Positions 43,096 through 52,628 of a stretch of 64,000 bases of DNA are shown piece after piece (positions within the stretch are counted from its first letter, which is position 1; each line of letters opens with the position of its first letter). Both the position numbers and the translations under genes were made by a program. The stretch spans positions 62,001-126,000 of the forward strand of contig NZ_KQ960601.1 of the NCBI RefSeq assembly GCF_001553265.1, read 5' to 3'. This DNA comes from Prevotella sp. DNF00663. GTDB lineage: Bacteria > Bacteroidota > Bacteroidia > Bacteroidales > Bacteroidaceae. Under the pieces are notes generated by a model. That model was not told the origin of the DNA, did not search any database, and saw only the letters and a program-made list of their open reading frames with translations.

Positions 43096-43426
43096 TGATA
43101 AACTACTCATACAGTTCTTCGAAGAAAACCGCCAAGAAATAGAAGATAGAGGCTTTTCGAGGCGCGTCATGAGACAAGTACCGAAGCATTCGCTTTGGTT
43201 CAACCGACTATGGACAGCATTTTGGTCATTGGCCGGAGCCGCCCTATTCATCCATGCCGATGGATTCAAATGGTTCAAAACATTCTTTACCAACCTTAGC
43301 GGTGACCTTTCGGGCACCTTCGTGTCGCTTTATACGTCGGCAACCATCTCGCCGTTGTACGTCTATATCGGCATTATGACCCTTGTCATTGTGGGGTGTT
43401 ACAACGTCGTAACCAGCGAATATTAG
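43076..43426 (+). CDS. DUF5056 small membrane protein, probable anti-sigma partner
   Basis: A 116-residue protein with a soluble N-terminal 45 residues (DDKLLIQFFEENRQEIEDRGF) and two membrane segments (about 45-60 and 93-112). The start overlaps the sigma gene by 20 bases, as anti-sigma genes often do. The N-terminal stretch RGFSRRVMRQVP resembles the DUF5056 proteins that accompany ECF sigma factors in Bacteroides. A regulatory role is inferred from this position. Its stop overlaps the stop of the convergent gene by 3 bases, leaving no terminator between them. Confidence 0.75.
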   Translation: MDMMENDDKLLIQFFEENRQEIEDRGFSRRVMRQVPKHSLWFNRLWTAFWSLAGAALFIHADGFKWFKTFFTNLSGDLSGTFVSLYTSATISPLYVYIGIMTLVIVGCYNVVTSEY

Positions 43427-45480
43427 AAATAGAAATCATCATCTGAGACCTTTTCAGTGGCTTTCTTCATATTCTTCTCTGCATCTTCTTTGAGTTTTCC
43501 TTGCTCATCCAGCAGACCGTAAGTGGTTCGTAGCACACGGAATTCCGTGCGTCTATTGAGTTGATTGCATATCTCTTGTTGTGCTTTATCCATTGTTTTG
43601 ATAAAGTCTTCGGTCAATACATCACCCACTTTCAACCATGCATACTTCTCCACATTCTTCCTCTTAACCATCTTGGGTTGCGATTTCCCGTAACCAACGG
43701 CCGTCAAACGGTCTTTGGCAATACCGCGACTGATGAGATAATCCACCACCGTTTGCGCACGACATTGTGACAAATCCCTGTTATATTCGGCACTTCCACG
43801 ATAATCACAATGCGCTGCTAGCTCAATGATAACGTGCGGATTTTGATTCAACAAGCCTACCAACTCGTCCAAAGCTTTCGAAGATTCGGGACGAAGGGTG
43901 GCTTTATCCAAGTCATAGAAGATATTATCTATAAGCACAGGAGCCGTAATCGAAGCCAAAGGGAACTGCAATATGTACTCTTTCGACTCTTCCACAGTCC
44001 CCGTACTGATCGCTTCTTGATGATTCAGATAGCCCTTACACGTTGCCAACATCACATAGTCTACATTCGGCTTCAGCGTTTCCGTGAACGAGCCATCTCC
44101 TTTTACACTTAGTTTCTTATTTGTTCCATCGTTTCCTACCAAATAAACTTGTGCGGCAGGAAGCTCATATCCATCCATCTCATATACCCATCCTTTCATC
44201 GTCTGAGTAATTTCCGGATTCTCAAACGAGTAGATATGATCCCATCCATGCCCATCATTGCGATTGGAAGAGAAATATCCACGATTGTGATTTCCTTCAA
44301 ACGTCATCCCGAAATCATCTCCTTGACTATTTAACGGATAGCCGGGATGCTCCAACACATAACCTTTCTGCCGGTCGGGATGGGCGATATAAATATCCAA
44401 TCCTCCCATCCCCGGATGCCCATCTGACGAAAAATACAAGTCGCCATTGGGGCGGAACGTAGGGAATTCCTCGTTTCCGGGGGTATTGATGGGCTCACCA
44501 AGATTCTCCACACCCCCCATTCCATTGGCTGATAAACGCACGCGCCAAATGTCAAGTCCGCCTTTTCCTCCCGGCATATCAGACGTAAAATAGAGCCATT
44601 CGCCATCAGGCGAGATGGCAGGATGAGCAAAAGCCGACAACGTATCCCTACTAATGTTGAGCACTTCAGCCTTACTCCAATTGGCATCTGAACGATTAGA
44701 GGTCACAATCTGAGCATAACGAGACGACGACGGACTCGTCGTACACTGCGTGAGATACATCACTCGGCCATCGGGAGAGAAGCAACAAGCTCCTTCATCA
44801 TAAGCGGTATTCAAGTTACCACCCACCACTTCGGGTTTACTCCACTTCCCTTTATCATCTTTCTGTGAAAAGAAAATATCGCCGGGCTTCGTTCCTGTGA
44901 TACCACTCAATTCGTTTCCAACCGCATCACTACGCGTAGACGTGAAATAAAGTTGGTCGTAATTGTCACCAAAAAGCATGGGAGAATAGTCGTCACGGCG
45001 AGAGTTGAATAAGTCGACACGACGCACTCGATACCTACTACCATCTTTTTTCCATTGTAAAGCATGCTGTGCCGAGAACAAACCATTGCGTGCCAACACA
45101 TCATCGGGCAACGTATCGAGTACCAATTGAAACTCTGCGGCAGCCGCTTTATAATCTCCGATTTTCAATAGTTGCCGCGCTAAGGAAAGACGCGTGTGTA
45201 TATTACCTTTCCCATAACGCAATGCATTGCGATAAGCCGATGTAGCTCGTGATGCCTCATTTATCTTTTCGTAGCACACCGCCATCTTCAAGGCTCGCTC
45301 GCCTCGCTTAGTTCGGTCTTTTGGAGGGGTTTTCTGGTAAGCTGAGCGAAACTCTCTGGCAGCATCATGATACTCCCCTAGCGCCAAATAAGTCTCACCT
45401 CGGCGCATGTTTCGATCTACCCCGCACGATAAACACAGGGCTGCAAGAAATAATATATATGGAAAAAACTTTCTTTTCAT
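43423..45480 (-). CDS. PorE-like OmpA-family lipoprotein (TPR, propeller, Cna-like, OmpA)
   Basis: A 685-residue envelope lipoprotein; the lipobox is LCLSCGVDR near residue 16. Domains in order: TPR helices (about 20-140), a WD40/PD40 beta-propeller with repeats such as CFSPDGRVMYLTQC, AISPDGEWLYFTSDMPGGKGG and FRPNGDLYFSSDGHPGMGGLD (about 160-410), a carboxypeptidase-regulatory-like fold (about 425-500) and a C-terminal OmpA peptidoglycan-binding domain (VIIELAAHCDYRGSAEYNRD, RGIAKDRLTAVGYGKSQP). This is the architecture of PorE of the type IX secretion system, but no other T9SS gene is present. The start ATG 45480 is preferred to 45504. Confidence 0.85.
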   Translation of the reverse strand: MKRKFFPYILFLAALCLSCGVDRNMRRGETYLALGEYHDAAREFRSAYQKTPPKDRTKRGERALKMAVCYEKINEASRATSAYRNALRYGKGNIHTRLSLARQLLKIGDYKAAAAEFQLVLDTLPDDVLARNGLFSAQHALQWKKDGSRYRVRRVDLFNSRRDDYSPMLFGDNYDQLYFTSTRSDAVGNELSGITGTKPGDIFFSQKDDKGKWSKPEVVGGNLNTAYDEGACCFSPDGRVMYLTQCTTSPSSSRYAQIVTSNRSDANWSKAEVLNISRDTLSAFAHPAISPDGEWLYFTSDMPGGKGGLDIWRVRLSANGMGGVENLGEPINTPGNEEFPTFRPNGDLYFSSDGHPGMGGLDIYIAHPDRQKGYVLEHPGYPLNSQGDDFGMTFEGNHNRGYFSSNRNDGHGWDHIYSFENPEITQTMKGWVYEMDGYELPAAQVYLVGNDGTNKKLSVKGDGSFTETLKPNVDYVMLATCKGYLNHQEAISTGTVEESKEYILQFPLASITAPVLIDNIFYDLDKATLRPESSKALDELVGLLNQNPHVIIELAAHCDYRGSAEYNRDLSQCRAQTVVDYLISRGIAKDRLTAVGYGKSQPKMVKRKNVEKYAWLKVGDVLTEDFIKTMDKAQQEICNQLNRRTEFRVLRTTYGLLDEQGKLKEDAEKNMKKATEKVSDDDFYF

Positions 45481-45516
45481 GTTGATGTCAATCAACAACA
45501 TCAACGCAATAAAAGC

Positions 45517-47583
45517 CTATTTATTGTCAAAAGGAAAACGGAAAGTACAACCACTCTTCCAGTTACTGCATCCATAAGCAGCCTTCCCTTTTATGATTTG
45601 TCCCTTTCCACACACCGGACAAACCTGCCCGATAATGCTGTCATCGGCCTTCAAGCTAGTTTGTTGTGCAGTCGATTCTTTCTTTGAAGCACGTTTCTTT
45701 CTTGGCTTAGCTTCGGTTTTCTTAGTAGTTGAGGCCTTCTTGGCAGGCTTTTCATCCACCGTCACCGTTACTCTTCGCATGCTATTATCGCACAGTACGT
45801 TGTAGACAATTGCTGAAATCTGCTCTTTCAACTCATTGATAAATTGCCCAGCATCATACTTTTGGTGCTCTATATCGCGCAATTTCTTCTCCCAAATACC
45901 CGTCAGTTCACAACTCTTCAGCAGTTCTTCGTGAATTGTATCAATTAATTCGATACCTGTAGGAGTTGCTACCAGTCGCTTACGTTCCCTCCGTATGTAG
46001 TGTCGTTTGAACAAAGTTTCGATAATTCCGGCACGAGATGAGGGGCGACCGATACCGTTCTCTTTCAAAGCAGCACGCAGTTCCTCATCTTCCACAAACT
46101 TTCCGGCAGTCTCCATAGCCCTCAACAGCGACGCTTCATTATAATACGGTGGAGGTGTAGTCGATTTTTCCGTCAGTGTAGGTGTATGTGTTCCGCTCTC
46201 CCCTTTCACGAATGTAGGCAGCGTTCGTTCCTCATCTTCTTTCTTATTCTCGTCTTCTTCCACAATTTGTACATCCTTTGTATACACCGTACGCCACCCC
46301 GGAGAGAGGATTTCTTTACCCGTTGCCTTGAATTCTATATCGTCTACCTTGCCTAATACTGTCGTAGTAGAAAACTTACAATCGGGATAAAACACACTGA
46401 TAAACCGTTTGGCAATAAGATCGAACACGTTTTGTTCCAACTGAGTAAGCCCACTCGGCACCACACCGGTAGGAATAATAGCGTGGTGGTCGGTCACTTT
46501 CGACGTATCAAACACCTTCTTCGACTTCATCAACTTCTGCCCACCGATGGGTTTTATGAGCGATGCATAGACTGGTTGCGAATCTATTTTCGTTTGAAAA
46601 AGACCATTTAAGATACTTGGACATTTCGGATAGATGTCGTCACTCAGGTATTGTGTGTCTACACGCGGATAGGTAGTATATTTCTTTTCATACAAACTCT
46701 GAATGAGGTTGAGCGTCATCTCGGCCGAATACCCAAACTTACGGTTACACTCTACTTGCAAAGAGGTAAGATCAAACAAATGAGGTGGAGCCTCAGAACC
46801 TTTCTTCTTGGTAACATCCATAACTACGAACGGCTTACCATCTATAACAGAAAAGGCCTGTTCGCCTTCTTCTTTCGAAATAAACTTGCCTTTAGTGGCA
46901 GTAAACTGAGTATCCCTATAAATCGTAGCTAGAACCCAATAAGGTTCAGGTTTGAAGTTATCGATTTCTTTCTGACGGTTCACAATAAGCGCCAAAGTCG
47001 GTGTTTGTACTCTTCCGATACTCAAAACTTGGCGGTTCTGCCCATATTTCAACGTATAAAGCCGCGTAGCGTTCATGCCCAACAACCAATCCCCGATGGC
47101 TCGCGAAAGCCCTGCTAAATAGAGAGGTTGATAGAGTTGCTGGTCTTTCAAGTCGGCAAAACCTTGTTTGATGGCCTCATCGGTCATAGAAGAAATCCAC
47201 AATCGCTTCACCGGGCACTTCACTCCGGCTTTTTGCATCACCCATCTTTGTATCAATTCTCCCTCTTGTCCGGCGTCACCACAGTTGATAATCTCGTCGG
47301 CCTGTTGGTAAAGTCGCTCCACAATCTTAAACTGTTTGCGAATACCATCATCTTCAATAACTTTTATACCAAATCGCTCCGGTATCATAGGGAGTGCAGC
47401 TAAACTCCAATGTTTCCAATTTTCATGGTAGTCATTGGGCTGTTTCAGTTCGCACAAGTGACCAAAAGTCCACGTAACTTGATAGCCATTACCCTCCATA
47501 TAGCCATCTTTTGAGGAGTTGGCACCAAGGATTCGGGCAATGTCTCTAGCCACACTGGGTTTCTCTGCAATACAAACAATCAT
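45517..47583 (-). CDS. topB: DNA topoisomerase III
   Basis: A 688-residue type IA topoisomerase. The TOPRIM domain opens with MIVCIAEKPSVARDIARILG and has INCGDAGQEGELIQRWV; the catalytic Tyr305 is in YTTYPRVDTQYLSDD; LSIGRVQTPTLALIVNRQ is also standard. A Lys-rich linker (about 615-655) and a zinc-ribbon-like end with CPVCGKGQ and YGCSNWKSGC follow. It decatenates DNA and resolves recombination intermediates. Stop is 36 bases from the OmpA-like lipoprotein start, so both may share a transcript. Confidence 0.95.
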   Translation of the reverse strand: MIVCIAEKPSVARDIARILGANSSKDGYMEGNGYQVTWTFGHLCELKQPNDYHENWKHWSLAALPMIPERFGIKVIEDDGIRKQFKIVERLYQQADEIINCGDAGQEGELIQRWVMQKAGVKCPVKRLWISSMTDEAIKQGFADLKDQQLYQPLYLAGLSRAIGDWLLGMNATRLYTLKYGQNRQVLSIGRVQTPTLALIVNRQKEIDNFKPEPYWVLATIYRDTQFTATKGKFISKEEGEQAFSVIDGKPFVVMDVTKKKGSEAPPHLFDLTSLQVECNRKFGYSAEMTLNLIQSLYEKKYTTYPRVDTQYLSDDIYPKCPSILNGLFQTKIDSQPVYASLIKPIGGQKLMKSKKVFDTSKVTDHHAIIPTGVVPSGLTQLEQNVFDLIAKRFISVFYPDCKFSTTTVLGKVDDIEFKATGKEILSPGWRTVYTKDVQIVEEDENKKEDEERTLPTFVKGESGTHTPTLTEKSTTPPPYYNEASLLRAMETAGKFVEDEELRAALKENGIGRPSSRAGIIETLFKRHYIRRERKRLVATPTGIELIDTIHEELLKSCELTGIWEKKLRDIEHQKYDAGQFINELKEQISAIVYNVLCDNSMRRVTVTVDEKPAKKASTTKKTEAKPRKKRASKKESTAQQTSLKADDSIIGQVCPVCGKGQIIKGKAAYGCSNWKSGCTFRFPFDNK

Positions 47584-47656
47584 GCGTTTTCGTTATGGAA
47601 TTGTTAGGCAAAGGTACAAAGAAAATCCGAAAACAGACAGAGACAACATGCTAGTT

Positions 47657-48292
47657 TCAATAACCTATCGGTTCGGGAGTAAGCAATACAATATGCCGAT
47701 GGGCTGGATGCGACATACGTTGAATCGTGATATAATTGCAAATGGAATCGGGCGACTTGCAGTCGTGGCACATACCGTCTACTTGACAAGGTGTCTTGAA
47801 ATCGAAACGAGCCATATTGGTAGGTGCAGCCGTAGACCGAGCGCGTTTCATCGCAGCATCCACGTCCTGACAAACTTTATTCAAACTCACTACAAGTATG
47901 ACATGGTCTGCCCCCCACATGATAGCAGCTACACGGTTACCATTACCATCTACATTGACAAGTACGCCATCTTCGGTCATGGCATTGACGCTGGCCAAAT
48001 AGAAATTACATTCAAAAGCCTTGCGATAAATGCGCATTTTATCTTCCTGCGTAGTCACATCGTCACGATCATACACCTCATAGTTTCCATTCTTAAGCAT
48101 CATTGTGATGCCTGTATCGCGAATAGACATAGAGCCACCCCATGACACTGAACTACCTTGAGGGATGAGTTGGCGTACCTGTTGTAACAAACTTTCGCGG
48201 TCGGAACAATAATATGCGTCGTAATGACGACGTTGAAGATTCTTAATCAACTTGTCGGCTAATCGCTGATTTCTTAATTCTTGAGTTGTCAT
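47657..48292 (-). CDS. LUD-domain protein with cysteine-rich end
   Basis: A 211-residue LUD (DUF162) protein starting at ATG 48292 (MTTQELRNQRLADKLIKNL). Blocks are VSWGGSMSIRDTGITMML, RIYRKAFECNFYLASVNAMT, GVLVNVDGNGNRVAAIMWG and HVILVVSLNKVCQDVDAAM. Close to the C-terminus there is CQVDGMCHDCKSPDSICNY, four cysteines in a pattern that could bind a metal or iron-sulfur cluster. It is not part of a lut operon, so its substrate is unknown. TAACTTTG (48323-48316) is a probable -7 box. Confidence 0.82.
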   Translation of the reverse strand: MTTQELRNQRLADKLIKNLQRRHYDAYYCSDRESLLQQVRQLIPQGSSVSWGGSMSIRDTGITMMLKNGNYEVYDRDDVTTQEDKMRIYRKAFECNFYLASVNAMTEDGVLVNVDGNGNRVAAIMWGADHVILVVSLNKVCQDVDAAMKRARSTAAPTNMARFDFKTPCQVDGMCHDCKSPDSICNYITIQRMSHPAHRHIVLLTPEPIGY

Positions 48293-48506
48293 GTTTTTGT
48301 ATCTGATGTTAGCAACAAAGTTAATCATTTGGCAGGAAAGATGAGACGAAATCATCAGGAAAACACCTTTTGTCTCCAACTCGGTAACCTATCAATCGGA
48401 AAATATCAACACTTAGGAGCAACCAAGAAACTTATAAACTCAAGAAATATAAGAAGTCATCCTCCACCTCATCTACTTGTTTCCTCGTTTACTGGTCAAC
48501 TACCAG

Positions 48507-48591
48507 ACTGCCAAGCCCTTGCAGCAATGCTGCAAAGGCTAAACAAAAAAACTGCGGAGGCTTGGCAGCATTGCTGTTGAGCCTCCGCAGT
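48507..48591. repeat. R1 interspersed repeat, copy E, two hairpins
   Basis: Opens ACTGCC and closes CGCAGT. The first hairpin is GCCCTTGCAGCA with TGCTGCAAAGGC (48515-48539). The second is CTGCGGAGGCT (48552-48562) and AGCCTCCGCAG (48580-48590) around CAGCATTGCTG. Seven A residues at 48545-48551 give a T-run on the minus strand, making the second hairpin a likely terminator of the HAD gene. Confidence 0.75.
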
Positions 48592-48653
48592 AAATTATAA
48601 AAGAATGGATAAAATGACAAATTAACGAGTTAACCGGTTCAAGAATGCCACAG

Positions 48654-49451
48654 TTACACCAACCCTAAGTGTATCAAAGCCTTCGAGAAGCCATCATCGT
48701 CGACATCGGCCGTAACATATTGAGCCTCAGCCTTGACATAATCGGCCGCATTCCCCATCGCCACTCCGATACCGGCACGCTTAAGTATGGGTATATCATT
48801 GCCACCGTCGCCCAGCGCAACCGTATGGTTGATATCGAAGCCTTCGCTCTCTGCCATGCGTTCCAAGCCGTATCCTTTATCTATATGTCCTGCCGTGATG
48901 TCAATAAATTCAGGATGCCAACGTCCCGGCTCACAACTTTTAAGTTGCGGAATCAATCGGGCTTCCTGCTCAGCCGTGACAAACGGAGTCATCTGCAAAA
49001 TAGGTTCGCCCTTGATATCATCCATTGTGAGGTCGAAGTTCAAAGCATCCACCTTCAAATCATCGCAGAAAATTCGCTTTACGCAAGGCTTGTTGTTATA
49101 GACAACGAGTGCTTGCTTACTAACCATAATAACGGCATAGTCCTGTCGGTCGGCATCAGCCAGCTGCGTACAAACATCCTCTTCAGCAATGGCATTGATG
49201 TTAACAAGCTTGTCACCCACGAAACAATGGGCACCATTAGTGGTGATATAGCCATCTATTAAATGGCTGATAGCACCAAGATTGGTAATGATAGGCACCG
49301 GACGCCCCGTAGATATATAGAAGCGATGACCGTTTTGGCGGGCAGCAGTGATAGCTTCTACAGCAGAACGAGGTATCTCGTGGGTAGTGAAACTGACGAG
49401 AGTACCATCTATATCAGAGAATATGGCGTATTTATCTTTTATCTTCTTCAA
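48654..49451 (-). CDS. Cof-type HAD-IIB phosphatase
   Basis: A 265-residue haloacid dehalogenase-fold hydrolase. Motif I FSDIDGTLVSF has the catalytic Asp pair; motif II is FYISTGRPVP; motif III Lys in DKGYGLERMAESEGF; motif IV VALGDGGNDIPILKRAGIGVAMGNA. A type IIB cap lies between motifs II and III (about 85-185). Such enzymes dephosphorylate sugar phosphates or cofactors; the substrate is not evident. It lies 14 bases before the SGNH gene stop, both on the minus strand, so it is the downstream gene of that pair. Confidence 0.92.
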   Translation of the reverse strand: MKKIKDKYAIFSDIDGTLVSFTTHEIPRSAVEAITAARQNGHRFYISTGRPVPIITNLGAISHLIDGYITTNGAHCFVGDKLVNINAIAEEDVCTQLADADRQDYAVIMVSKQALVVYNNKPCVKRIFCDDLKVDALNFDLTMDDIKGEPILQMTPFVTAEQEARLIPQLKSCEPGRWHPEFIDITAGHIDKGYGLERMAESEGFDINHTVALGDGGNDIPILKRAGIGVAMGNAADYVKAEAQYVTADVDDDGFSKALIHLGLV

Positions 49452-49465
49452 TTTGAAAAACAGTT

Positions 49466-51211
49466 TTATCTAAGGAAATCTTGGTAAACCCGCGCAATGC
49501 GTTCATATCCTTGGGCATTAGGATGGAGTCCATCTACAAACAAAGATTCATCAATATGCCCATCAGGTGTCGTAAGTTGCTTGGTCACATCAACCACATC
49601 CACATCCGTATGGTTGGACAATCGCGCTTGTAATAAGTCGTTGAGATGTTGTAAGCGAGCCTCCTGTCCACGACGAGGATAGATTTTTACGACGTGAATG
49701 CAAGCTTGTGGCTGCAACTTCTGAATGAGATTGACCAAACCTTCGATACCATCTACAATCTCTTCATCGGTGTTATAGCCAATATTATTCGTCCCGGCCA
49801 TCATGAAGATGTGGCGCGGTGAGATGTTATCAAGTTCTCCATGATAGAGTCGCCAAAATATGTTTTCAATGCGATCCCAACCATATCCCAAATTCGTCAC
49901 CTTGCGCTTACCAAACAATTTCTTCCATGCTTTATCGCCACGATGTATAGGTGCAGCAGGTTCTCCAGCCCAATAATGCGTAATAGAATTACCGATGAGT
50001 ACCACATCGGGCTTAACTTGGCGATTACGCTGCATGATTTCATAATGACGCTGCGACCAGTTGTAAAAGGCTTGGTCGCGAGTTTGGCGCACCGGCATGA
50101 ACTTCTTCATCGGTTGATAATCCAATATCTCAGAGATCTTTTTCGTATATGCCTCGGCATAATGGCGCATTCCAATATCGTTGGCATGCACTCCATCAAT
50201 CTGAGAATCTAGATCTGAATTAACGCCTAACTCGTCCTTGGTCAGATAGTACAGTCCTTTCACTCCTTCACGTTGCAACTGTAAATAAGCAGCTTTAAGT
50301 CGACTGTTCAGCAACTCTACTTCCTTCTTCTCTGAATGAACGACTAGATAGTTGTTATAACCGCAATGCTCAACAAGTAGAATGGGGGCATCCGATTTGC
50401 TACGAAGCGTATTTACCCCCTCTCGCAAAAGGTTCATGATAGAATCATTAGCCGTCATATTGGGCATACAATCAATGATGAAAAGACGAGCATTGATTTC
50501 TGAAAGAGCATTGAACATTGCTTTTTCAAGACGACCATTGCCCGAAAAAGCCAAATTATAAAGGGGTAAATCGAGTTGACGTTGTACTATATTCGTCCAA
50601 GCCATACCCGGACGAGAAGCCGAAGCGCCTTGACCAATAGACGTACCATATACTACGATGGGACGTTCTGTGGATGTTGGCAAGAATTCAAATTTGCTAT
50701 TCTGTGGCACACCAATCTGGAGTGAGTCGACAGTGTTATAAAGTGGGAGATATAAACGATACTCACGCCAAAGTCCACCGGGATAAGTCAAGCCACGATA
50801 ATGAAAGTCTACCGACTGAGAAGAAATACGATTGTTGGCAAAACATGAACAAGGAAGCGGAGTTCCATCCTCATCAAAAGAATAAAGATCAACTCCACTC
50901 GTAGCTATTGTCACCACATTAGGCAACTGTAATGGGCCGGATACCTTATAATGAATATTGATTTCAGGGGCATCACTGATGAATTCTATATAAAGACCGG
51001 CATTGTTTTGTGACAAATTCCACAAAGGTTTGCGCAACGAGGGTTTGAAACGTTCGGGCATACGTTGGTAACTTTTGCCGATTTCAGCATTCCATGCACG
51101 CCCTTGAATCAGCAGAGTGTCACCACTAACAGGTGAATACCATTTTGTTTGAGCAGCTCCTGAAAATGTCAAAAGAACCAAACAAACAAGTGAAGTAAAA
51201 AGTCTTTTCAT
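49466..51211 (-). CDS. Exported protein with two SGNH/GDSL hydrolase domains
   Basis: A 581-residue secreted protein. Residues 1-20 are a signal peptide, then a beta-sandwich (about 25-175). The first SGNH domain has GTSIGQGASAS, AFSGNGRLEKAM and IDGVHANDIGMRHY (about 186-365). The second begins DVVLIGNSITHYWAG and has GYGWDRIEN, MAGTNNIGYN and VDGLHPNAQGYERI (about 400-581). Both domains keep the Ser and the D-x-x-H, so both may be active. Such proteins deacetylate or de-esterify glycans; tandem copies suggest a branched or multiply acylated glycan. It is followed by the HAD gene. Confidence 0.88.
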   Translation of the reverse strand: MKRLFTSLVCLVLLTFSGAAQTKWYSPVSGDTLLIQGRAWNAEIGKSYQRMPERFKPSLRKPLWNLSQNNAGLYIEFISDAPEINIHYKVSGPLQLPNVVTIATSGVDLYSFDEDGTPLPCSCFANNRISSQSVDFHYRGLTYPGGLWREYRLYLPLYNTVDSLQIGVPQNSKFEFLPTSTERPIVVYGTSIGQGASASRPGMAWTNIVQRQLDLPLYNLAFSGNGRLEKAMFNALSEINARLFIIDCMPNMTANDSIMNLLREGVNTLRSKSDAPILLVEHCGYNNYLVVHSEKKEVELLNSRLKAAYLQLQREGVKGLYYLTKDELGVNSDLDSQIDGVHANDIGMRHYAEAYTKKISEILDYQPMKKFMPVRQTRDQAFYNWSQRHYEIMQRNRQVKPDVVLIGNSITHYWAGEPAAPIHRGDKAWKKLFGKRKVTNLGYGWDRIENIFWRLYHGELDNISPRHIFMMAGTNNIGYNTDEEIVDGIEGLVNLIQKLQPQACIHVVKIYPRRGQEARLQHLNDLLQARLSNHTDVDVVDVTKQLTTPDGHIDESLFVDGLHPNAQGYERIARVYQDFLR

Positions 51212-51363
51212 GATTAAAGTTCATTTTCTTTGTCGCAAAGATAATGCTTTTCCGACTTATAAACATTATATTTTAACACGTATTCACCGCATTAAACAAC
51301 TTGACAATGCCTACATGTATAAAATACAAAGCCATTCCTACCCTCTGTCTACGAATAATTGAC

Positions 51364-51371
51364 TACTTTTG
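51364..51371 (+). promoter_or_regulatory. -7 box of the MFS gene
   Basis: TACTTTTG, with a transcription start near 51378 and the ribosome site AAGGA a few bases ahead of the ATG at 51392. No clear -33 box. Confidence 0.45.
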
Positions 51372-51391
51372 TCCTATATAACAAGGACGAT

Positions 51392-52573
51392 ATGAAAGAA
51401 AAACTATGGAATGGTAACTACCTAAAAGCGATGGTAGCCAATTCAATGATATACTTCGCATTCTACATATTGACACCTCTACTGCCTATCTTTTTAAGCG
51501 AACGATTTGGTGCTACGAAGGATATCATTGGCATTATACTGTCTGGCTACACCATTGCTGCCCTGCTCACGCGCCCCTTCTCCGGTTTCATCGTAGACAG
51601 TTTTTCGCGCAAAAAGGTGCTAGTGATATGCTTTGCACTATTTTTCGTCTTCTTCGGAGGATACATCGCAGCTTCGACTTTGCTCATGTTTGCCATCATC
51701 AGAACTCTGCATGGCGGACCATTCGGAGCTGTAACAGTGGCTAACAGCACGGTAGCCATCGACGTTTTACCATCGAGTAGGCGTAATGAAGGAATTGGAT
51801 TCTATGGTTTAAGCAATAATCTTGCCATGGCGATAGCCCCTTCTGTAGGCATCTACATCTATAAATATCTGCAAGATTTCACCATTCTTTTTTGGATAGC
51901 ATTATTCTTTGCGTTGATAGGATTGTGGGTTGCGTCGTCTATTCAAGTCCCAACAAAGCAGATAGTACGCCGTAAAAGACAATTATCCTTAGACCGTTTC
52001 TTCCTCATTAGAGGTTGGTTAATGGCAGTCAACATAGCCTTCTTCGGATTCTGTTTTGGCGTTTTGAGCAACTATTTAGCTATTTATAGCAAAGAAACAA
52101 TGGGTATTACCGGTGGCACAGGAACCTATTTTGCCATCTTATCTATAGGACTCTTCGCATCAAGATTGCAAGGAGCAAAAGCTTTACGACGTGGTTTGCT
52201 GACACAAAATGCAGCCGAAGGCATGTTACTATCAATGGTTGGATACACGCTCTTTGCCGCTTTTCCCAATGTAATCGGTTATTATGGGTCGGCCATCCTC
52301 ATCGGATTAGGCAATGGACACATGTATCCTGGATTTCTCAATATGTTCATCGCTGTAGCCAGACATGATGAACGAGGTACTGCTAATTCCAGTATTCTCA
52401 CGTCATGGGATGCCGGTTTCGGGATTGGAATATTACTTGGAGGAGTCGTTGCCGAATATTTAGGCTATTCAGCAACGTTTTGGATGGTCGCCATCGCACA
52501 AACTTCAGGCGTCATCTTATTTTTTACAGCTACCAAAAAGTTCTTTGAACAGCATAAAAGAGAGGAAGAATAG
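51392..52573 (+). CDS. Major facilitator superfamily transporter
   Basis: A 393-residue inner-membrane protein with twelve hydrophobic segments. The loop motif between helices 2 and 3 is GYTIAALLTRPFSGFIVDS followed by FSRKKVLVI, the MFS signature. Other blocks are HGGPFGAVTVANSTVAIDVLP, RRNEGIGFYGLSNNLAMAIAPS and DERGTANSSILTSWDAGFGIG, as in drug or sugar exporters of the YfcJ/staphylopine-like group. The substrate is unknown. The frame begins with TTG at 51359, but the ATG at 51392 has a good ribosome site. Confidence 0.88.
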   Translation: MKEKLWNGNYLKAMVANSMIYFAFYILTPLLPIFLSERFGATKDIIGIILSGYTIAALLTRPFSGFIVDSFSRKKVLVICFALFFVFFGGYIAASTLLMFAIIRTLHGGPFGAVTVANSTVAIDVLPSSRRNEGIGFYGLSNNLAMAIAPSVGIYIYKYLQDFTILFWIALFFALIGLWVASSIQVPTKQIVRRKRQLSLDRFFLIRGWLMAVNIAFFGFCFGVLSNYLAIYSKETMGITGGTGTYFAILSIGLFASRLQGAKALRRGLLTQNAAEGMLLSMVGYTLFAAFPNVIGYYGSAILIGLGNGHMYPGFLNMFIAVARHDERGTANSSILTSWDAGFGIGILLGGVVAEYLGYSATFWMVAIAQTSGVILFFTATKKFFEQHKREEE

Positions 52574-52628
52574 TTTCCTTAGAAAACTCGTCTTATCTTT
52601 ATCATACAGAATAATCGCAAGAAGAACC

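Noticed and set aside
48669-49262. 197-codon open frame on the plus strand
   Set aside because: Antisense to the HAD phosphatase gene with all four motifs present.
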